Positions 10,772-20,528 of a stretch of 64,000 nucleotides of DNA are shown here, piece after piece. This DNA comes from Paracoccaceae bacterium (lineage in GTDB: Bacteria; Pseudomonadota; Alphaproteobacteria; Rhodobacterales; Rhodobacteraceae). Each line of letters starts with the position of its first letter. Within the stretch, counting starts at the first letter, position 1. The notes under the pieces were generated by a model, which saw only the letters and a list, made by a program, of their open reading frames with translations, did not search any database and had not been told where the DNA came from. The DNA lies in NCBI GenBank assembly GCA_006226775.1, contig SBGD01000093.1, forward strand, positions 62,001 through 126,000. Direction: 5' to 3'. The translations under genes and the position numbers were made by a program.

Positions 10772-11380
10772 GTGATCCATTCTCCGGCCCTCCGGCCCGG
10801 CCTGACCATCGGTCTGCTGGGCGGCTCCTTCGATCCGCCGCACCAGGGGCATGTGCATATCACCCGCGAGGCGCTCAAACGTTTCGGGCTGGACCGGGTG
10901 TGGTGGCTGGTGAGCCCGGGCAATCCGCTCAAGGAACATGGCCCCGCCCCGCTGGCCGATCGCATGGCGGCGGCGCGGGCGATCATGCAGCATCCGCGGG
11001 TCGAGATCAGCGATTTCGAGGCGCGCGCGGGCACGCGCTATACCGCCGAGACGCTGGAGGCGCTGCTGCTGGCCTATCGCGGCACGCGGTTCGTCTGGCT
11101 GATGGGGGCCGACAACCTGGTGCAATTGCCGCAGTGGCAGGATTGGCGCTGGATCATGAACATCGTGCCGGTGGGCGTGCTGGCCCGGCCTGGCGACCGC
11201 ATCCGGGCGCGCAATTCCAAGGCCGCGCGGGTCTATGCCGCCCATCGCATCCGCGGGCGCGAGTCGCTGAAACTGGCCACGGCCGAGGCCCCGGCCTGGT
11301 GTTTCGTGAACGTGCCGATGCGCGGCGAGAGCTCGAGCGCGATCCGGGCGCGCGGCGGCTGGCGCGGGGCGGGGCAATGA
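10772..11380 (+). CDS. nadD: Nicotinate-nucleotide adenylyltransferase NadD
   Basis: About 202 aa; transfers AMP from ATP to nicotinate mononucleotide in NAD synthesis. [14 protein letters not shown] is the nucleotidyltransferase signature (GxFxPxHxGH) and SSSAIRAR the C-terminal ISST-like ATP motif. No ATG start exists; I prefer GTG 10772 because AGGGAG at 10757-10762 is 9 nt upstream, but TTG at 10751 is in frame and would add seven residues. The rsfS gene often found downstream of nadD is not seen here. Confidence 0.92.
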   Translation: MIHSPALRPGLTIGLLGGSFDPPHQGHVHITREALKRFGLDRVWWLVSPGNPLKEHGPAPLADRMAAARAIMQHPRVEISDFEARAGTRYTAETLEALLLAYRGTRFVWLMGADNLVQLPQWQDWRWIMNIVPVGVLARPGDRIRARNSKAARVYAAHRIRGRESLKLATAEAPAWCFVNVPMRGESSSAIRARGGWRGAGQ

Positions 11381-11480
11381 GCGCGCGGCAAATCGCACCC
11401 CGGGCACAGGGCGTTAAAATCATCGTCATCAGCCGGGGGATCGGCTTGTATGGGTCTCAAGGCTGAGGTTAAATCGCGCC

Positions 11481-12974
11481 ATGACGAAAGCATTTTCCAG
11501 ACGCATGTTTCTCGGCTCGGCGCTTGGCTTCGTGGCGAGCCAGGCCCTGGGCGAGGCGCCCAGCCGATCGCTGCGCCCCGTGGCGCGCCCGGGCAGCGCC
11601 AAGCCGGTCTTCAAATCCGCCGAAGAGCTTGTCGCCCGCTCGGGCCTGTCGGGCGAGGTGGGCTATGCGGTGATGGATGTCCGCTCGGGGCAGATGCGCG
11701 AAGCCGGGCAAGCGGATCTGGGCCTGCCGCCGGCCAGCGTGCTCAAGGCGGTCACGGCGCTTTACGCGCTGGACGCGCTGGGGCTGGAGCATCGCTTCAC
11801 CACCTCGGTCCAGGCCACCGGATCGGTCACGGACGGCGTGCTCGAGGGCGATCTGATCCTCGCGGGGGGCGGCGACCCGACGCTGGATACCGACCGGCTG
11901 GCCGACCTGGCCGCCGCGCTGAAGGCCAAGGGCATCCGCGAGGTGACGGGCGATTTCCTGGTCTGGGGCGGGTTCCTGCCGTTTTCGGAAGGGATCGACG
12001 CCGACCAGCCCGAGCATGTGGGCTATAACCCCGCCGTCTCGGGGCTGAACCTGAACTACAACCGCGTGCATTTCCAATGGACCCTGCAGGGCAGCGCCTA
12101 CCAGGTCAGCATGGATGCGCGCAGCGAGAAATACCGCCCCGACGTGCGCTTTGCGCGCATGGCGGTCGAGCGGCGGTCGACGCCGATCTATACCTATGCC
12201 GACCGCGAGGGGCGCGACGACTGGACCGTGGCGCGCGCGGCTTTGGGCAAGGGGGGCGCGCGCTGGCTTCCGGTGCGCAAGCCCGAGATCTATGCCGGCG
12301 AGGTGTTCCAGACCTTTGCCCGCAGCCAGGGCATCGTGCTGAAGGCGCCCAGGGTGCTGGCGACGGCGCCGGGGGGCACGGTGCTGGCCCAGGTGGTCAG
12401 CCCGCCCTTGCCCGAGATCCTGCGCGACATGCTGAAGTATTCCACCAACCTCACCGCCGAGGTGGTGGGCCAGGCGGCGACCCGGGTGCGCAAGGGCAGC
12501 GTCGAGAGCCTTGAGGCCTCGGCGGCGGAGATGTCGGCCTGGGCGCGCGAGACCTATGGGCTGGGCGAGGCGGTGCATTTTGTCGACCATTCCGGGCTGG
12601 GCGACCGGTCCCGGATGACCGCCTCGGACATGGTGCTGGCGCTGACCGCGGCGCGCGAGGCCGGGCCTTTGCGGTCGCTGCTCAAGAGCATTCCGATGCT
12701 GGACGACAGCCGGCGGGCGATCAAGAATCACCCGGTCAAGGTCGATGCCAAGACCGGGACGCTGAACTTCGTCTCGGCGCTGGCGGGCTATGTCACCGCG
12801 ACCGACGGGGCGGAAATGGCCTTTGCCATCTTTACCGCCGACGTGGCGCGGCGCGATGCGCTGACCCGCGACCAGCGCGAGCGCCCCGAAGGCGGGCGCG
12901 AATGGATCACCCGGTCGAAGCGGTTGCAGCAGAAGCTGTTGCAGCGCTGGGGGCAGGCTTTCGGCAGTACCTGA
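11481..12974 (+). CDS. dacB: D-alanyl-D-alanine carboxypeptidase/endopeptidase (PBP4, DacB)
   Basis: A 497-aa periplasmic peptidase of family S13 that trims or cleaves peptidoglycan stem peptides. The three active-site motifs are visible: SVLK (S86-K89), STN (in KYSTNLTAE) and KTG (about 423, in DAKTGTLN). The N-terminus SRRMFLGSALGF has a twin-arginine-like pattern before a hydrophobic stretch, so export could be Tat or Sec. Stands alone between nadD and a convergent TerB-like gene. Confidence 0.93.
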   Translation: MTKAFSRRMFLGSALGFVASQALGEAPSRSLRPVARPGSAKPVFKSAEELVARSGLSGEVGYAVMDVRSGQMREAGQADLGLPPASVLKAVTALYALDALGLEHRFTTSVQATGSVTDGVLEGDLILAGGGDPTLDTDRLADLAAALKAKGIREVTGDFLVWGGFLPFSEGIDADQPEHVGYNPAVSGLNLNYNRVHFQWTLQGSAYQVSMDARSEKYRPDVRFARMAVERRSTPIYTYADREGRDDWTVARAALGKGGARWLPVRKPEIYAGEVFQTFARSQGIVLKAPRVLATAPGGTVLAQVVSPPLPEILRDMLKYSTNLTAEVVGQAATRVRKGSVESLEASAAEMSAWARETYGLGEAVHFVDHSGLGDRSRMTASDMVLALTAAREAGPLRSLLKSIPMLDDSRRAIKNHPVKVDAKTGTLNFVSALAGYVTATDGAEMAFAIFTADVARRDALTRDQRERPEGGREWITRSKRLQQKLLQRWGQAFGST

Positions 12975-12982
12975 CGCGCGGC

Positions 12983-13408
12983 TCAGGCCTTGAGATGCCG
13001 CGCCCGGGCGCCGCGTTCGATGGCCGCGGCATGCAGCCGGTCGATGTTCAACTCGTGGCGGATCTCTTCCAGCAACCGCAATTCCGCATCGCGCAGGGTG
13101 CCGTCGGCGGCGGCCACGTCGCAGGCCAGCGCATAGGCGGTCTCGAACAGCCGCTCGGGCAGGTTCTCGCGGATCAGCCCGAAGAGCGCATCCAGCCCGT
13201 CCTCCTGCTCGAAGAGGTCAAAGACGGTCTGGGCGATCACGTGCATCCGGTCGATGTCGTAATCGGCAAAGATCGGCAGGTTGTTGACCGCGGTCTCGAT
13301 CTTGACCAGTTCGACGGTGCGGATGTTCTCGTCCGAGGCCGAAACCGCGATCATCAGGCCGACAAGGCAATCCTGGGCGCTCAGCGAATGGGTGATGTCA
13401 TCTGTCAT
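12983..13408 (-). CDS. TerB-like tellurite-resistance-domain protein
   Basis: A 141-aa all-helical protein resembling the TerB/DjlA-N fold: two repeats with acidic helices such as AVSASDENIRTVELVKIE (about 23-40) and ACDVAAADGTLRDAELRLLE (about 102-121), the D-x-x-(I/L) pattern typical of TerB metal-binding helices. The ATG at 13408 has GGAG upstream on the minus strand. Role unknown; tellurite resistance should not be inferred from the domain alone. No other ter genes are nearby. Confidence 0.75.
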   Translation of the reverse strand: MTDDITHSLSAQDCLVGLMIAVSASDENIRTVELVKIETAVNNLPIFADYDIDRMHVIAQTVFDLFEQEDGLDALFGLIRENLPERLFETAYALACDVAAADGTLRDAELRLLEEIRHELNIDRLHAAAIERGARARHLKA

Positions 13409-13512
13409 GGGGTACTCCTGTTGCAGTGCAGAATATTGACCCCGGGCCTTGCCCGCAATAGGGATGGCAGGCCCGCACACATGGGGTGCGCGGGATACCG
13501 GAGTGCCCTCAC

Positions 13513-15156
13513 ATGCCCGATCTGCGTGAAGCCGCAATGACCTCGAAAGCCTGGCCTTTTGAAGAAGCGCGCCGCGTGCTCAAACGCTATGAGAAAGCGC
13601 CGCCGGAAAAGGGCCATGTGCTGTTCGAGACCGGCTACGGGCCCTCGGGGCTGCCGCATATCGGGACCTTCGGCGAGGTGCTGCGCACGACGATGATCCG
13701 CCGCGCCTTCGAGGTGATCTCGGACATTCCGACCCGGATGATCTGTTTTTCCGACGATCTGGACGGGATGCGCAAGGTGCCGGGCAATGTGCCCAACCCC
13801 GAGATGCTGCGCGAGCATCTGCAAAAGCCGCTGACCTCCGTGCCCGATCCCTTTGGCACCCATGACAGTTTCGGCGATCACAACAATGCCATGCTGCGGC
13901 GCTTCCTCGATACCTTCGGCTTCGAGTACGAGTTCTATTCGGCGACCGAGTTCTATCGCTCGGGGCAGTTCGACGAGGTGCTCCTGCGCGCCGCCGAGCG
14001 CTATGACGAGGTGATGAAGGTCATGCTGAAATCGCTGCGCGAGGAGCGGCGGCAGACCTATTCGATCTTCCTGCCGATCCATCCCGAGACCGGGCGGGTG
14101 CTTTACGTGCCGATGAAGAATGTCGATGCCGTGAAGGGCGAGATCACCTTTGACGACGAGACCGGCCGCGAATGGACCCTGCCAGTGACCGGCGGCAATG
14201 TGAAGCTGCAGTGGAAGCCCGATTTCGGCGCGCGCTGGGCGGCGCTGGGGGTCGATTTCGAGATGTACGGCAAGGACCATTCGACCAATACGCCGATCTA
14301 TGACGGCATCTGCCGCATCCTGGGCCAGCGGCCGCCGGAGCATTTCACCTATGAGTTGTTCCTCGATGACAAGGGGCAGAAAATCTCGAAATCCTCGGGC
14401 AACGGGATCAGCATTGATGAATGGCTGACCTATGCTTCGACGGAATCCTTGAGCTACTTCATGTATCTCAAGCCCAAGACCGCCAAGCGGCTGCATTTCG
14501 ACGTGATCCCCAAGGCGGTGGACGAGTATCACCAGCAGTTGCGCGCCTATGCGGGGCAGGATGCCGCGCAGCGGTTGAACAACCCGGTGTACCATATCCA
14601 CGGCCATAACGTGCCGGCGTCCGACATGGTGGTGTCCTTCGCGATGCTCTTGAACCTCGCCAGCGTGTCGGGGGCCGAGGACAAGGAGACGCTCTGGGGC
14701 TTCATCCGCAAATATGCGCCCGATGCCACGGCCGAGACCCATCCGGGGATGGACCAGGCGGCGGGGCACGCGGTGCGCTATTTCCAGGATTTCGTGAAGC
14801 CCGCCAAAGTGTTCCGCGCGCCCACCGACCAGGAGCGCGCGGCGCTGGAGGACCTGGCGAAGGCGCTTGGCGATGGCGATTTCGCGCGGGAAATGATCGC
14901 GAAGAAGAACGCGCAGGAGGGCAAGGACGACACCCTGCCGGAGGTGGATTTCGCCGACGAGGAGTTCCTGCAGAGCATCGTCTTCGCGGTGGGCAAGGTG
15001 CATGGGTTCGAGCCCCTGCGCGACTGGTTCAAGGCGATCTACGAGGTGCTGATGGGGGCCAGCCAGGGCCCGCGCTTCGGCGGTTTCATCGCGCTTTACG
15101 GCGTCGAGGAGACCCGGGAACTGATCGCCCAGGGGCTTGCGGGCGAGCTTGGCTGA
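13513..15156 (+). CDS. lysK: Lysyl-tRNA synthetase, class I
   Basis: A 547-aa class I LysRS charging tRNA-Lys. The HIGH-type motif is PHIG (about 48-51) in [11 protein letters not shown] and the KMSKS motif is KISKS (about 290). This Rossmann-fold enzyme is unrelated to the usual class II LysRS and is typical of alphaproteobacteria such as Rhodobacterales and of archaea. I use the ATG at 13513 (MPDLREAAM), which fits family N-termini; an in-frame ATG at 13486 would add nine residues. Confidence 0.97.
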   Translation: MPDLREAAMTSKAWPFEEARRVLKRYEKAPPEKGHVLFETGYGPSGLPHIGTFGEVLRTTMIRRAFEVISDIPTRMICFSDDLDGMRKVPGNVPNPEMLREHLQKPLTSVPDPFGTHDSFGDHNNAMLRRFLDTFGFEYEFYSATEFYRSGQFDEVLLRAAERYDEVMKVMLKSLREERRQTYSIFLPIHPETGRVLYVPMKNVDAVKGEITFDDETGREWTLPVTGGNVKLQWKPDFGARWAALGVDFEMYGKDHSTNTPIYDGICRILGQRPPEHFTYELFLDDKGQKISKSSGNGISIDEWLTYASTESLSYFMYLKPKTAKRLHFDVIPKAVDEYHQQLRAYAGQDAAQRLNNPVYHIHGHNVPASDMVVSFAMLLNLASVSGAEDKETLWGFIRKYAPDATAETHPGMDQAAGHAVRYFQDFVKPAKVFRAPTDQERAALEDLAKALGDGDFAREMIAKKNAQEGKDDTLPEVDFADEEFLQSIVFAVGKVHGFEPLRDWFKAIYEVLMGASQGPRFGGFIALYGVEETRELIAQGLAGELG

Positions 15157-15237
15157 AGGCTCTGCCGGGGGCGTGATTTGAACGCGCGCCCCGGCGGGCT
15201 ATTTCCTGCGACATGGTTTTCGTGGGAGGTTTTTGTC

Positions 15238-15654
15238 ATGCTGCGTCGTGTTCTGGCCGTTCTGGCCTGTGTCTTTGTCCTTGCGCCTGCCCTGGCGCAG
15301 GACGTTCAACCGAGAAATCCCGAGATAGAAGCGGTGATCGGCAGCCAGATCGAGGCCTTTCAGGCCGATGATGTCGCCCGCGCCTTCGATTTTGCCAGTC
15401 CGGTGATCCGGCGGATGTTCGTGACGCCGGAGAATTTCGGGCTGATGGTGCAGCGCGGCTATCCGATGGTCTGGCGGCCGGGCGAGGTGAGTTTCCTCGA
15501 CCTGGCGGAGATCGACGGCGCGCTCTGGCAGCGGGTCGAGATCATCGACCGGGCCGGGGTGCGGCATTACCTCGGCTACCGGATGGAGCCGGGCGCGGAT
15601 GGCTGGAAGATCGCCGGCGTGCAGTTCCTGGAGGCGCCGGACATCGCCGTCTGA
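15238..15654 (+). CDS. Exported DUF4864 protein
   Basis: A 138-aa protein with a clear Sec signal peptide (residues 1-20, ending ALA before QDVQ) and a single domain with the pattern IEAVIGSQIEAFQADDVARAFDFASP and the late W-KIAGV strand, matching DUF4864. The fold is probably NTF2-like; function unknown. GGGAGG lies before the ATG at 15238. It lies downstream of lysK on the same strand. Confidence 0.8.
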   Translation: MLRRVLAVLACVFVLAPALAQDVQPRNPEIEAVIGSQIEAFQADDVARAFDFASPVIRRMFVTPENFGLMVQRGYPMVWRPGEVSFLDLAEIDGALWQRVEIIDRAGVRHYLGYRMEPGADGWKIAGVQFLEAPDIAV

Positions 15655-15661
15655 CGCGGGG

Positions 15662-15720
15662 CCGATCTGTCGACAGATCGGGACCGATCCATTGATGGAT
15701 CGGGCGCCCGTTGCGCGGGC
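15662..15720. repeat. Three consecutive palindromes
   Basis: A perfect 20-bp palindrome CCGATCTGTCGACAGATCGG (15662-15681), then CCGATCCAT-TG-ATGGATCGG (15684-15703), then GCCCG-N5-CGGGC (15706-15720). The first two share CCGATC/GATCGG ends. The run starts 8 nt after the DUF4864 stop and has no T tract, so it is not a simple intrinsic terminator. Confidence 0.8.
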
Positions 15721-15830
15721 TGCGCACGGTCGTCTCAGGCGGCGTTAAGCGGATGTTGATACCCCTTTCCCATCGGCGGGCGGCCTGCCTGCCCTGACGT
15801 GTGACATGCGCGACATGGAAAGGGATCTTG

Positions 15831-18116
15831 ATGAACAAAGCGATTACCGAGGGCGTGGTCTTCCTGCCGACGCCGTTCGCCAACGGGCTGGATGTCTGGT
15901 CGAGCCAGAACGGCCGACCCGGTGACGACACCTATCAGGCGGCGGCCAATGCGGCCTATGTGCCCGCCGATCAGGATTTCGGCGGCTGCCTGGAGATGCA
16001 AAAGAGCCAGTCCACCCAGAAGTTGCGCTACATGGGCGAGACGCCGCTCTTGCCGGGCTGCTACATCCGGGTGCGCGCCCGGATCAAGGCGATCTCGGGC
16101 AACCTGCCCAATGTGCGCATCGCGGGCTATCCGGCCCAGGCCAATGGCACCCAGGTCAGCGGGCTGAGCGTGAACGGGCCGTCGGTCACGCTCACCTCCT
16201 ACGGTGAGGTTGTCGAACTCGCGGCGATCATCGGGCCGGGCAACCGCACCGGCGTCGACATGGTCTGGGGCACCGAGCCGGTCTTTGCCCATCTCGGGCT
16301 GGACCTGACCGGGTCGAATGGCGGCGTCGTGCGGATCGACGACCTTGTGTTCGAGGACATCACCCATGTCTTTCTCGCCGACATGCTGGCCTCGGTCGAT
16401 GTGCGCGACTACGGCGCGCTGGGGGATGGCACGACCAATGACAGCGCCGCCTTCGAGGCTGCGGATGACGCGGCGGACGGGCGCGAGATCGTGGTCTCGG
16501 AGGGCACCTATCGGCTGGCCAGCACAGTGACGATCAATTCGCGCATCCGCTTCGAGGGCAAGGTCACGATGCCCGACACTGCGATCCTGTCGCTGACCAG
16601 GAACTTCGACCTCGGCACCTATATCGACGCTTTCGGCAGTGAGGAACTGGCGTTTCGCAAGGCCTTTCAGGCGCTCTTGAACAATGCCGATCACGAGAGC
16701 CTCGACCTCGGCGGGCGGCGGATCTCGATCTCGGGGCCGATCGACATGCAGGCGGCGGTCAACAACAAGGACAGCTATGCCCAGCGCCGCCATATCGCCA
16801 ATGGACAGTTCTATGCCGAAGGCACCAGCGTCTGGGATCCGGATGTCACCACCTCCCAGGCGACCTATTCGTCGTCGAACGACGGGCGGCTCACCAATGT
16901 CACCAATATCGCCAATATCCCGGTCGGCGCGCATATCACCGGCAATGGCGTGGGACGCGAGATCTATGTGCGGTCCAAAAACGTCTCGGCGGGCGAGATC
17001 ACCCTGAGCCAGCCGCTGGGGGCGGCGACCGGCACCCAGACCTTCACCTTCACCCGCTACAAGTACATGCTGGATTTCTCGGGCTTCGAGCAGTTGATCA
17101 GCATGTCCTTCTCGGACGTGGAGTTCCAGTGCAACAACAAGGCCAGCGGCGTCATGCTGGCCAAGACCGGCAATGTCTTCCAGGTGCGCGACTGCTATTT
17201 CACCCGGCCCAAGCACCGCGGCATCACCTCGATCGGCTATGGCTGCCAGGGGATGCTGGTGGACCGGTGCCAGTTCATCTCGTCCGAGGGCGGGACACCG
17301 GCGCAGGACCGGATTTCCATCGCCATCAGCGCCAATGCCAATGACGTCAAGATCCGCAACAACCGCGCCAGCCAGTTCCGGCATTTCTGCATCCTGTCGG
17401 GGTCGAACACCGTGGTCTCGGGCAACCACTTCTTCCAGGGCGACGGGCAACCCAACGGTGTGCGGCTGGCGGGGCTGGTGCTGACGCTGAAGTCCTGCAA
17501 TGCCACCATCGTCGGCAACTACGTCGACAATTGCTTCATCGAATGGACCAACGAGCGGGATGTCGATCCGGACTTTACCGGGGGGTTCGGCTTTTCGGGC
17601 CTGTCGATCACCAACAACGTGTTCCTTTGCGGTGATCTGATCCCGTCCTTCGCCTGGATCGTGCTCAAGCCTTACGGCACCAACCACGTCATCAACGGGC
17701 TGAACGTCACCGGCAACCTGTTTCGCTGCGTCGACGGCAACATCGACCGCTGCGAGAAGGTGGATACCACCCATGCGGACATGAACTATGGCGGCATGAA
17801 GAAGGTCTATTTCGCCAATAATACCTTCAACAATGTCGAGTACCGCACCGAGAACCCGGCGGTGGTGACCCATGACCAGAACACTGCCGCCGCGACCTGG
17901 CAGGTCTCGGGCGCCGAGGTGCTGGCTTTTGGTGGCGAGGCGCGGCGGGTCGATGCGCTGGTCGCCACCGAGAAGATCACCAATGCCAGCAATGTCGCGC
18001 AATGGGGCGCGCCTTACGTCAAGGGCGGGCAGGGGCCGAACAACAACCGCGTCGACATCTTCTGGGAGAGCGCGGTCAAGGGCAAGGTCAACGTGACGAT
18101 GCGCATGGACGTCTGA
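15831..18116 (+). CDS. Right-handed beta-helix protein (GH28-related / pectate-lyase-3 type)
   Basis: A 761-aa protein. About residues 190-205 carry DVRDYGALGDGTTNDSAAF, the entry signature of pectate-lyase-3/GH28-related beta-helix domains, followed by many Asn-rich coils (for example NNRASQF, VSGNHFFQ, ITNNVFLCG) typical of a parallel beta-helix up to about residue 690. The first 190 residues look like a beta-sandwich carbohydrate-binding-like domain. No signal peptide or membrane segment is visible. The architecture resembles phage tailspikes and polysaccharide depolymerases, but no phage genes flank it. Catalytic residues cannot be assigned. Confidence 0.75.
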   Translation: MNKAITEGVVFLPTPFANGLDVWSSQNGRPGDDTYQAAANAAYVPADQDFGGCLEMQKSQSTQKLRYMGETPLLPGCYIRVRARIKAISGNLPNVRIAGYPAQANGTQVSGLSVNGPSVTLTSYGEVVELAAIIGPGNRTGVDMVWGTEPVFAHLGLDLTGSNGGVVRIDDLVFEDITHVFLADMLASVDVRDYGALGDGTTNDSAAFEAADDAADGREIVVSEGTYRLASTVTINSRIRFEGKVTMPDTAILSLTRNFDLGTYIDAFGSEELAFRKAFQALLNNADHESLDLGGRRISISGPIDMQAAVNNKDSYAQRRHIANGQFYAEGTSVWDPDVTTSQATYSSSNDGRLTNVTNIANIPVGAHITGNGVGREIYVRSKNVSAGEITLSQPLGAATGTQTFTFTRYKYMLDFSGFEQLISMSFSDVEFQCNNKASGVMLAKTGNVFQVRDCYFTRPKHRGITSIGYGCQGMLVDRCQFISSEGGTPAQDRISIAISANANDVKIRNNRASQFRHFCILSGSNTVVSGNHFFQGDGQPNGVRLAGLVLTLKSCNATIVGNYVDNCFIEWTNERDVDPDFTGGFGFSGLSITNNVFLCGDLIPSFAWIVLKPYGTNHVINGLNVTGNLFRCVDGNIDRCEKVDTTHADMNYGGMKKVYFANNTFNNVEYRTENPAVVTHDQNTAAATWQVSGAEVLAFGGEARRVDALVATEKITNASNVAQWGAPYVKGGQGPNNNRVDIFWESAVKGKVNVTMRMDV

Positions 18117-18128
18117 GCGCCCGAGGCG

Positions 18129-18159
18129 GGGCCGCGGTCCGGGAGGGGCGCCGCGGCCC
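18129..18159. terminator. GC-rich hairpin between convergent genes
   Basis: A 9-bp stem GGGCCGCGG/CCGCGGCCC with a 13-nt loop, 12 nt after the beta-helix gene stop and 8 nt beyond the facing gene's stop. There is no T run, so termination activity is uncertain. Confidence 0.45.
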
Positions 18160-18166
18160 TGTGCGC

Positions 18167-19642
18167 TCAGGGCTGGCCGAGGTAGCGCGCCGACATCCAG
18201 CCGCGGTTTTCCGCCGCGGTTTCCACCAGCCACCAGACATCGTTCGAGGTCCGGCACGACAGGGCGCGGGCCTTTTCGGTCTCGCTGGGCTGGGGCGTTC
18301 GGGGAAGGCAGGCGGCGATGCAGGCCTCGGTCAGGATGGCAAGGGCGGAGGCGTCAGTGGCGATGGGGGTCACGGCTTGATCCTTGTCGACCTCCTCGAT
18401 CACCTCGGCGCCGAAGCCCGGTTCCTCGCGCAGGGTGGCGAAGTTCTGGACGTTGATCACCTTGTAGCGGCTGTCGGTCGGCGTGCAGAGCGAGGGCGCG
18501 ATCGGGATCACCGGGGTGGCCGGGATCTCGGTGCCGTCGCTGGCCAGGTCCTCGAGCCGCGAGGCGCCGGGGAAGATGGCGAAGGGCTCGAAGAAGGTGA
18601 AGGGGCCGGTGGCCTGATCGACCAGGGTCTCGACCTCGGCCTCGGTCGGCGGGGCCTCGCGCGGGGCGCCGGACTGGCCGTTCCAGGCCGGCTGTTGCAG
18701 CACCCGCGCCGAGATGCCGCCGGGCCCGTCGGCGGGTTGCAGCCAGCGCACCTCGCAGACCGTCCAGTAGAGATCGCCCTCGGACCAGTAGCCCGAAAGC
18801 CAGGCGCCGCGCCGCGCGCCGGTGGGGGCGGGCGAGAGGGTCATGCCCTTGACCGCCTCGAACTCGCGGGCGCTGTCGGGCCGGTCGAAATGCTCGGGGC
18901 GCATCTCGGGGTCGATGCGTTCGCAGATCTCGCGCAGTTGCGTCTCGCTCATCTCGGCGGGCAGCGGTTTCAGACCCTCGACCTTGACGTTGACATCGAT
19001 GGTGCGGGTCACCGTGTCGATCCGCAGGATGCGCCCGGAGGGCACCGCAAAGACCTCGCCCGCGAAGGCCGGGCTGATGGTCAGCGCGTCGAGATTGGCA
19101 AGCACCGCGCTGGTCGCCAGCATCGCCCGGTCATAGGCGCGGATCACGTCGCCGCGGGTGAATTCGTCGTCCGGCACGATCAGGCGCGGGGCGTGAAAGC
19201 CCAAGGTGGCAAGCGTATGGATCGAGCGGTCGACCTGGCGGAGGAGCGCGTCTTCCGCGCGGGCACCGGTGCCGCCGAGAAAGGCGATGGCGCAGGCGCC
19301 GAGGCAGTTGTGATCGGCGGCCACATGGGTGGCGATGCCGGTGCGGCGCAGGTGCAGCGCCATCTCCAGCCCTTCGCGGAAATCGCCGCCGGTGCTGTTA
19401 AGGCAAAGCCGCGGCGTGGTCTCGACATAGGGCGCGCCGCCGGGATTTCCCGGCAGCACGGCGCGCAGCTTGACAAGATCGCCCGGCTCGATCGGCCCCG
19501 TGGCCAGCGTGGTGCAGCCTGCGGGCAGCGTCTCGGTCCGGCTGAAAGTCAGCGCCGCGGCGGCCCCGGGCAGGGCCCAGAGAACCAGGCACAAGGCTGC
19601 AAGGCGCAGCGCAGGCGTGAGGGCAGGCGCGATCGGATTCAT
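18167..19642 (-). CDS. Exported ClpP-fold protein (COG3904-like) with C-terminal SH3-like domain
   Basis: A 491-aa exported protein with a signal peptide (about residues 1-30, ending GAAAALT). Residues around 70-150 resemble the ClpP/crotonase-like periplasmic family: LNSTGGDFREGLEMALHLR and HNCLGACAIAFLGG. The position usually held by Ser in CxSAC is Gly here (CLGAC). The C-terminus has an SH3-like segment (VINVQNFATLREEPGFGAEV ... RGWMSARYL). Function unknown; a cell-envelope role is inferred. The start at 19642 directly precedes the signal peptide. Confidence 0.65.
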   Translation of the reverse strand: MNPIAPALTPALRLAALCLVLWALPGAAAALTFSRTETLPAGCTTLATGPIEPGDLVKLRAVLPGNPGGAPYVETTPRLCLNSTGGDFREGLEMALHLRRTGIATHVAADHNCLGACAIAFLGGTGARAEDALLRQVDRSIHTLATLGFHAPRLIVPDDEFTRGDVIRAYDRAMLATSAVLANLDALTISPAFAGEVFAVPSGRILRIDTVTRTIDVNVKVEGLKPLPAEMSETQLREICERIDPEMRPEHFDRPDSAREFEAVKGMTLSPAPTGARRGAWLSGYWSEGDLYWTVCEVRWLQPADGPGGISARVLQQPAWNGQSGAPREAPPTEAEVETLVDQATGPFTFFEPFAIFPGASRLEDLASDGTEIPATPVIPIAPSLCTPTDSRYKVINVQNFATLREEPGFGAEVIEEVDKDQAVTPIATDASALAILTEACIAACLPRTPQPSETEKARALSCRTSNDVWWLVETAAENRGWMSARYLGQP

Positions 19643-19716
19643 GGGCAGGCTCCTGCAATGCAGACAGGGCCACTCTAACCCATTGGAGCGTTTAATCAAA
19701 GTTAATGCGACGCCGG

Positions 19717-20385
19717 TCAGAAGGCCTTCCAGAGGCCGAATTTCAGCCCCGGCCGGCCACCGTCGATCAGATCGAAAAGCAGCCCGCTTTCGAAGCTGAA
19801 TTCGCCGCCCAGCGGAACCACGAGGCCGGTGGCGAGGGTGGGATAGATGGTGCCCTCGATCTCGGTATTGAAGACCTGCACCATGGACTTGATGTCATTG
19901 GCATGGGTCATCCCCAGGGTGACGTCGAACTTGGCCTGGCGCTTGGACGCCATGGCAAATTCCTCGCCCACCACATGCTCGACCCGCCCCTCGACCGAGA
20001 ACCAGGCCGGGCGGCCGCCCACCTCGAACCCGCGCCCGTATTGCAGCCCGACGCCGGTATAGGGCTTGTGGTCGATCTTGCCGACGCTGAGCTCAAGCGC
20101 CAGCTTGCGGCTGCCCTGCGACAGCACCGGCAGGCGCAAGAAGGCGCGCACATCGGTGTCCGCCGTGGTGCCGAGACCGGCGTTGAGCCCGACGGTCAGC
20201 CGGTCGGTCAGCCCGTGTTCGAGGTAGTAACTGGAGTAATAGCTCATGTCTTCGGCCTTGTCGGCGCCCGCGTAGCCGCGCAACTCGACCGAGGTGGCAA
20301 CGAACCACTGGCCCCGGTCGCGCGGCCAGGCGCCGGACCATGCCGGCTGTGCAAGGATCATCAATAGGGCCGCCAATCGCAGCAT
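19717..20385 (-). CDS. Probable outer-membrane beta-barrel protein
   Basis: A 222-aa protein with a signal peptide (residues 1-17, ending AWS) followed by alternating polar/hydrophobic strands (RQWFVATSVELRGY-like, LTVGLNAGLG, KLALELSVG, AKFDVTLGMT) and a C-terminal aromatic residue (KAF), all features of a small outer-membrane barrel. No family name is certain. It stands alone, divergent from the kinase-like gene at 20529. Confidence 0.6.
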   Translation of the reverse strand: MLRLAALLMILAQPAWSGAWPRDRGQWFVATSVELRGYAGADKAEDMSYYSSYYLEHGLTDRLTVGLNAGLGTTADTDVRAFLRLPVLSQGSRKLALELSVGKIDHKPYTGVGLQYGRGFEVGGRPAWFSVEGRVEHVVGEEFAMASKRQAKFDVTLGMTHANDIKSMVQVFNTEIEGTIYPTLATGLVVPLGGEFSFESGLLFDLIDGGRPGLKFGLWKAF

Positions 20386-20528
20386 GGACACTTTCCCGTT
20401 CTTGACGCTCCCACCGGCGCTCACCTTGGGAAAGCTTGGTTAAGATGCGGTTAACCGCGGGCTGCGCGCCCCGTCTGGCCAAGCGGCGGGTGACGCGGTA
20501 TAGCGCGGCACAAATGGCAGGACATGAC

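Noticed and set aside
15735-18257. 840-codon open frame antisense to the beta-helix gene
   Set aside because: Shadow frame with Arg/Asp/Gly/Ala/Leu repetitiveness and no domain; the plus-strand frame has a clear beta-helix signature.
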